Shown here piece by piece: positions 6,677 to 8,423 of a stretch of 8,423 nucleotides of DNA. The stretch's first letter is position 1. Each line of letters opens with the position of its first letter. The DNA comes from CAYFUR01 sp964346275. GTDB taxonomy: Bacteria > Sumerlaeota > Sumerlaeia > SLMS01. The notes under the pieces were generated by a model. That model worked only from the letters and a program-made list of their open reading frames with translations. It was not told the origin of the DNA and did not search any database. The stretch spans positions 1-8,423 of the forward strand of contig CAYFUR010000137.1 of NCBI GenBank assembly GCA_964346275.1. Reading direction: 5' to 3'. Made by a program: the position numbers and the translations under genes.

Positions 6677-6690
6677 GAAAGCCGCCTTTC
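6677..6690 (-). repeat. Small inverted repeat in the galE leader
   Basis: GAAAG and CTTTC arms flank four bases, directly upstream of the galE start. In the galE mRNA the stem would contain the AAGG that is the only ribosome-site-like sequence. The stem is only five pairs, so an effect on translation is speculative. The remaining bases up to 6811 show no other recognisable structure. Confidence 0.25.
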
Positions 6691-6798
6691 CCTTATCCGA
6701 ACTCGGGCCATCCATGACGGCCTCGGGGCCGGAGTCAACGAAACTCAGCTTGCAATACTCTTGCTCAGTGGTCACCATCATAAGGCTCAACAATCATT

Positions 6799-6806
6799 GG
6801 AGAAGG
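6799..6806 (+). promoter_or_regulatory. Ribosome binding site deciding the start of the thioredoxin-like gene
   Basis: GGAGAAGG lies 5 bases before ATG 6812. This, plus a signal peptide starting exactly at that ATG, selects 6812 over an upstream in-frame TTG at 6761. Confidence 0.65.
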
Positions 6807-6811
6807 CTGCC

Positions 6812-8170
6812 ATGCGACAGGCCGTCTTGCTGTATCTTGCAGGAATCGCGATGCTGCTCGGCGCACCCAGTGTCCCCGCCGAAGGCGAAAACCTTTCACA
6901 TTATGGCTTTGAACCGGGCCAGAAGCTCGTCTATACGAGCGCCGGAGAATCGAAGGGCGATTCGAGCCATCGCGGCAGCAGCACGATCACCACCGTCACG
7001 ATGATCCGGAAACTTCCCGAATCGGGGCATTGGCTCGCTTTTGCGGCGCGCGAGAAAGAACGGTGGTATGACTACGGGTCCGAGCGGCAGGAACAACCCG
7101 CCCAGACGGAAACAGCCTTTTGGGAGATTTCGCCCGACGGCCATCACAAACAGCCGGAGAAGGTGGGCTTCTTTACGCCCGATCTCTATTTCCCGGCTCT
7201 GCCCCGCACCGATGCGGAGTTGACGGAAGGTTGGGATGGCCCCGAGGACGTCTTTGGAGATTACTACAGCTATAAAACGGCCGGCTCGGCGGAAGAGGGG
7301 GTGTTTCGATTCGAAGCCACCCGGGTCAGCAAGTTGAATAAAATCTATGGCTCGGAAATCACCTACGAGTATACGTTTGATAGAGAAAAGAAGATCATCA
7401 CACGCCAGGCGAGCACAGTCCGCCAGACCTATGGTTTCAATTCCAAGGGAACCAGCGAGCGGACGCTGGAAATAAACCGCATTCTGCCCGAATCCGAATT
7501 CGCCGCACTCAGGCGCGACATCAACGCTTACCGGGAAACCAAGGACTCCTATAAGGAGATGGTGAAAAGCCCGGAAGAGCCGGATCCGAATTATGAAGAA
7601 AAACTCGCCAGCGCGCGCCTCGCCCTGGACCAGGCGCTCCAAATGGCGGAAACCGATGTGGTGCGGGGGATTCTGAAAGAAGACCTCAAGGAACACGATC
7701 GATTCAAAAACCACCGCCTGAACCGCTCGAATGAGTTCGAGGAGATACTCGACAGACCCACGCCCGAATGGACGGCGGAAAGCCTCGATGGAAAAAGCTA
7801 TTCCACCGATGGTCTTCGCGGCCAAGTCGTTGTGCTGGATTTCTGGTATCGCGGCTGTGGCTGGTGCATCCGCGCCATGCCCCAGATCAACCAGCTCGCG
7901 GAGGACTTCAAGGACGCGCCGGTTCAGATTCTCGGCATGAACAAAGACCGGGACATCTCCGACGCGGAATTCGTCCACGAAAAAATGGAGCTGAAATACC
8001 CGACGCTCAAGGCGGAGCACGTTCCCGAGAAGTATGGCGTGCGCGGCTATCCGACGCTGATTATCATCGATGAGGAGGGCGTCGTCCGCGACGTGCATGT
8101 GGGTTGGAGAAAAGACCTGCGCAAAGTGGTCGGTCAAAGCATCCGCGATCTCCTGGAAACGGAGGGGTAA
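6812..8170 (+). CDS. Secreted protein with unknown N-terminal region and TlpA-like thioredoxin domain
   Basis: The 452-residue protein begins with a signal peptide, MRQAVLLYLAGIAMLLGAPS, with likely cleavage after VPA (residue 23), so it should act in the periplasm or cell envelope. Residues 24 to about 225 are of no family I recognise; they look beta-rich and open with YGFEPGQKLVYTS (31-43). Residues about 228-310 are charged and helical. Residues about 318-452 are a TlpA/ResA-like thioredoxin fold: WTAESLDGKSYSTDGLRGQ, VVVLDFWYRGCGWCIRAMPQ with the active-site pair Cys349 and Cys352, QILGMNKDRD, and GVRGYPTLIIIDEEG with the cis-Pro414. The only two cysteines in the protein are those of the active site, which fits a thiol-disulfide exchange role. 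Its substrate is unknown. Translation stops 5 bases before a broken paralogue, with which it probably forms one transcription unit. Confidence 0.82.
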   Translation: MRQAVLLYLAGIAMLLGAPSVPAEGENLSHYGFEPGQKLVYTSAGESKGDSSHRGSSTITTVTMIRKLPESGHWLAFAAREKERWYDYGSERQEQPAQTETAFWEISPDGHHKQPEKVGFFTPDLYFPALPRTDAELTEGWDGPEDVFGDYYSYKTAGSAEEGVFRFEATRVSKLNKIYGSEITYEYTFDREKKIITRQASTVRQTYGFNSKGTSERTLEINRILPESEFAALRRDINAYRETKDSYKEMVKSPEEPDPNYEEKLASARLALDQALQMAETDVVRGILKEDLKEHDRFKNHRLNRSNEFEEILDRPTPEWTAESLDGKSYSTDGLRGQVVVLDFWYRGCGWCIRAMPQINQLAEDFKDAPVQILGMNKDRDISDAEFVHEKMELKYPTLKAEHVPEKYGVRGYPTLIIIDEEGVVRDVHVGWRKDLRKVVGQSIRDLLETEG

Positions 8171-8175
8171 AAATC

Positions 8176-8423
8176 ATGCGATACTTGCTCACGCTCCTTG
8201 TGGCTTGCCTGCTCATTCCGTCCGTCGCGGCCGCGGAAAAAAGTGGCGAGCGGGATTACCGCTATCGCTTTGAAACCGGTGGTGTTCTTGTCTATACGGG
8301 AAAGCAAACGAACCAATTCAAACAGGAAACCGGCGAATCACTTTGATGGCAAGCCGGTCCGGGTGCTCGGGATGAACATCGATCAAGACGTGGAGGACGC
8401 GCGCGAGGCCCACGAGGAGCAGG
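8176..8423 (+). pseudogene. Broken paralogue of the upstream thioredoxin-like secreted protein (runs off the window)
   Basis: A good start (GGAGG at 8161-8165, ATG 8176) opens a 56-residue frame ending with TGA at 8344-8346. It encodes a signal peptide, MRYLLTLLVACLLIPSVAAA, followed by YRFETGGVLVYTG (30-42), which matches YGFEPGQKLVYTS at the same place in the upstream protein. Immediately after, in the +1-shifted frame from 8342, the sequence reads FDGKPVRVLGMNIDQDVEDA and continues to the edge. This matches FKDAPVQILGMNKDRDISDA (residues 366-385) of the upstream thioredoxin domain. About 310 residues between the two pieces, including the CxxC site, are missing and the frame is shifted. The simplest reading is a tandem duplicate that suffered an internal deletion. 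An assembly or sequencing error, or use of the first 56 residues as a small secreted peptide, remains possible. Confidence 0.72.

Noticed and set aside
6761..6811. Upstream in-frame TTG start for the thioredoxin-like protein
   Set aside because: It would put 17 polar residues before a typical signal peptide, and a strong ribosome site sits directly before ATG 6812.
8200..8208. Lipobox-like LVAC in the signal peptide of the broken paralogue
   Set aside because: The Cys would be at residue 11, too early for a normal lipoprotein signal, and the hydrophobic stretch continues to an AAA cleavage site.
1..8423. tRNA, rRNA, CRISPR, insertion-sequence ends or attachment sites
   Set aside because: I looked for cloverleaf-like segments, regularly spaced repeats, transposase motifs and terminal repeats, and saw none.

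Overview
The window looks like chromosomal DNA of an uncultured, moderately GC-rich, Gram-negative-type bacterium. The best lineage hint is the pseudopilin, whose N-terminus (FTLIELLIVVAIIAILAAIA, then NFLEAQTRAKVSRVKAD) and C-terminal SYDPTNGTISDGDIYR motif resemble the large prepilin families of Sumerlaeota, Hydrogenedentota and Planctomycetota-like genomes. That placement is inference from remembered families, not a search. I see no tRNA, rRNA, CRISPR array, insertion sequence or phage gene.

Region 1 (1-2137, + strand) is a compact, translationally coupled operon with the hallmarks of a RiPP (ribosomally made, post-translationally modified peptide) or peptide-modification locus. It begins with the cut-off C-terminus of an unknown protein, possibly a C25/gingipain-like peptidase. 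This is followed by a fusion of an S26-type signal-peptidase-like domain to a PqqD-like peptide-binding domain, then a 55-residue basic peptide with a YxxPxI leader-like motif and a Cys/Ser-rich tail, then an HprK-related P-loop kinase. The gaps between these genes are an overlap, 9 nt and 4 nt. The layout matches the 'HPr-rel-A' type of PqqD/HprK-related system and recalls lasso-peptide loci that carry a precursor kinase. No lasso cyclase genes are visible, so the product is unknown.

Region 2 (2138-3150) holds a convergent pseudopilin gene on the - strand, with a possible bidirectional terminator between it and the kinase. A 236-base divergent intergenic region follows, unusually AT-rich and crowded with small palindromes.

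Region 3 (3151-6674) holds a large cytoplasmic GH57 glycoside hydrolase with a DUF3536 C-terminal half on the + strand, ending 11 bases from the stop of a convergent galE (UDP-glucose 4-epimerase). Both act on glucose or galactose metabolism, but they are not co-transcribed.

Region 4 (6675-8423) holds a secreted protein with an uncharacterised N-terminal region and a C-terminal TlpA-like thioredoxin domain (CGWC). Immediately downstream lies a broken paralogue of the same gene. It has its own signal peptide and the matching N-terminal motif, then a stop, then in another frame a piece of the thioredoxin domain. About 310 residues, including the CxxC site, are missing between the pieces.

The most interesting item is the peptide-modification operon in region 1, particularly the 55-residue peptide, which is short and easily missed by gene callers.
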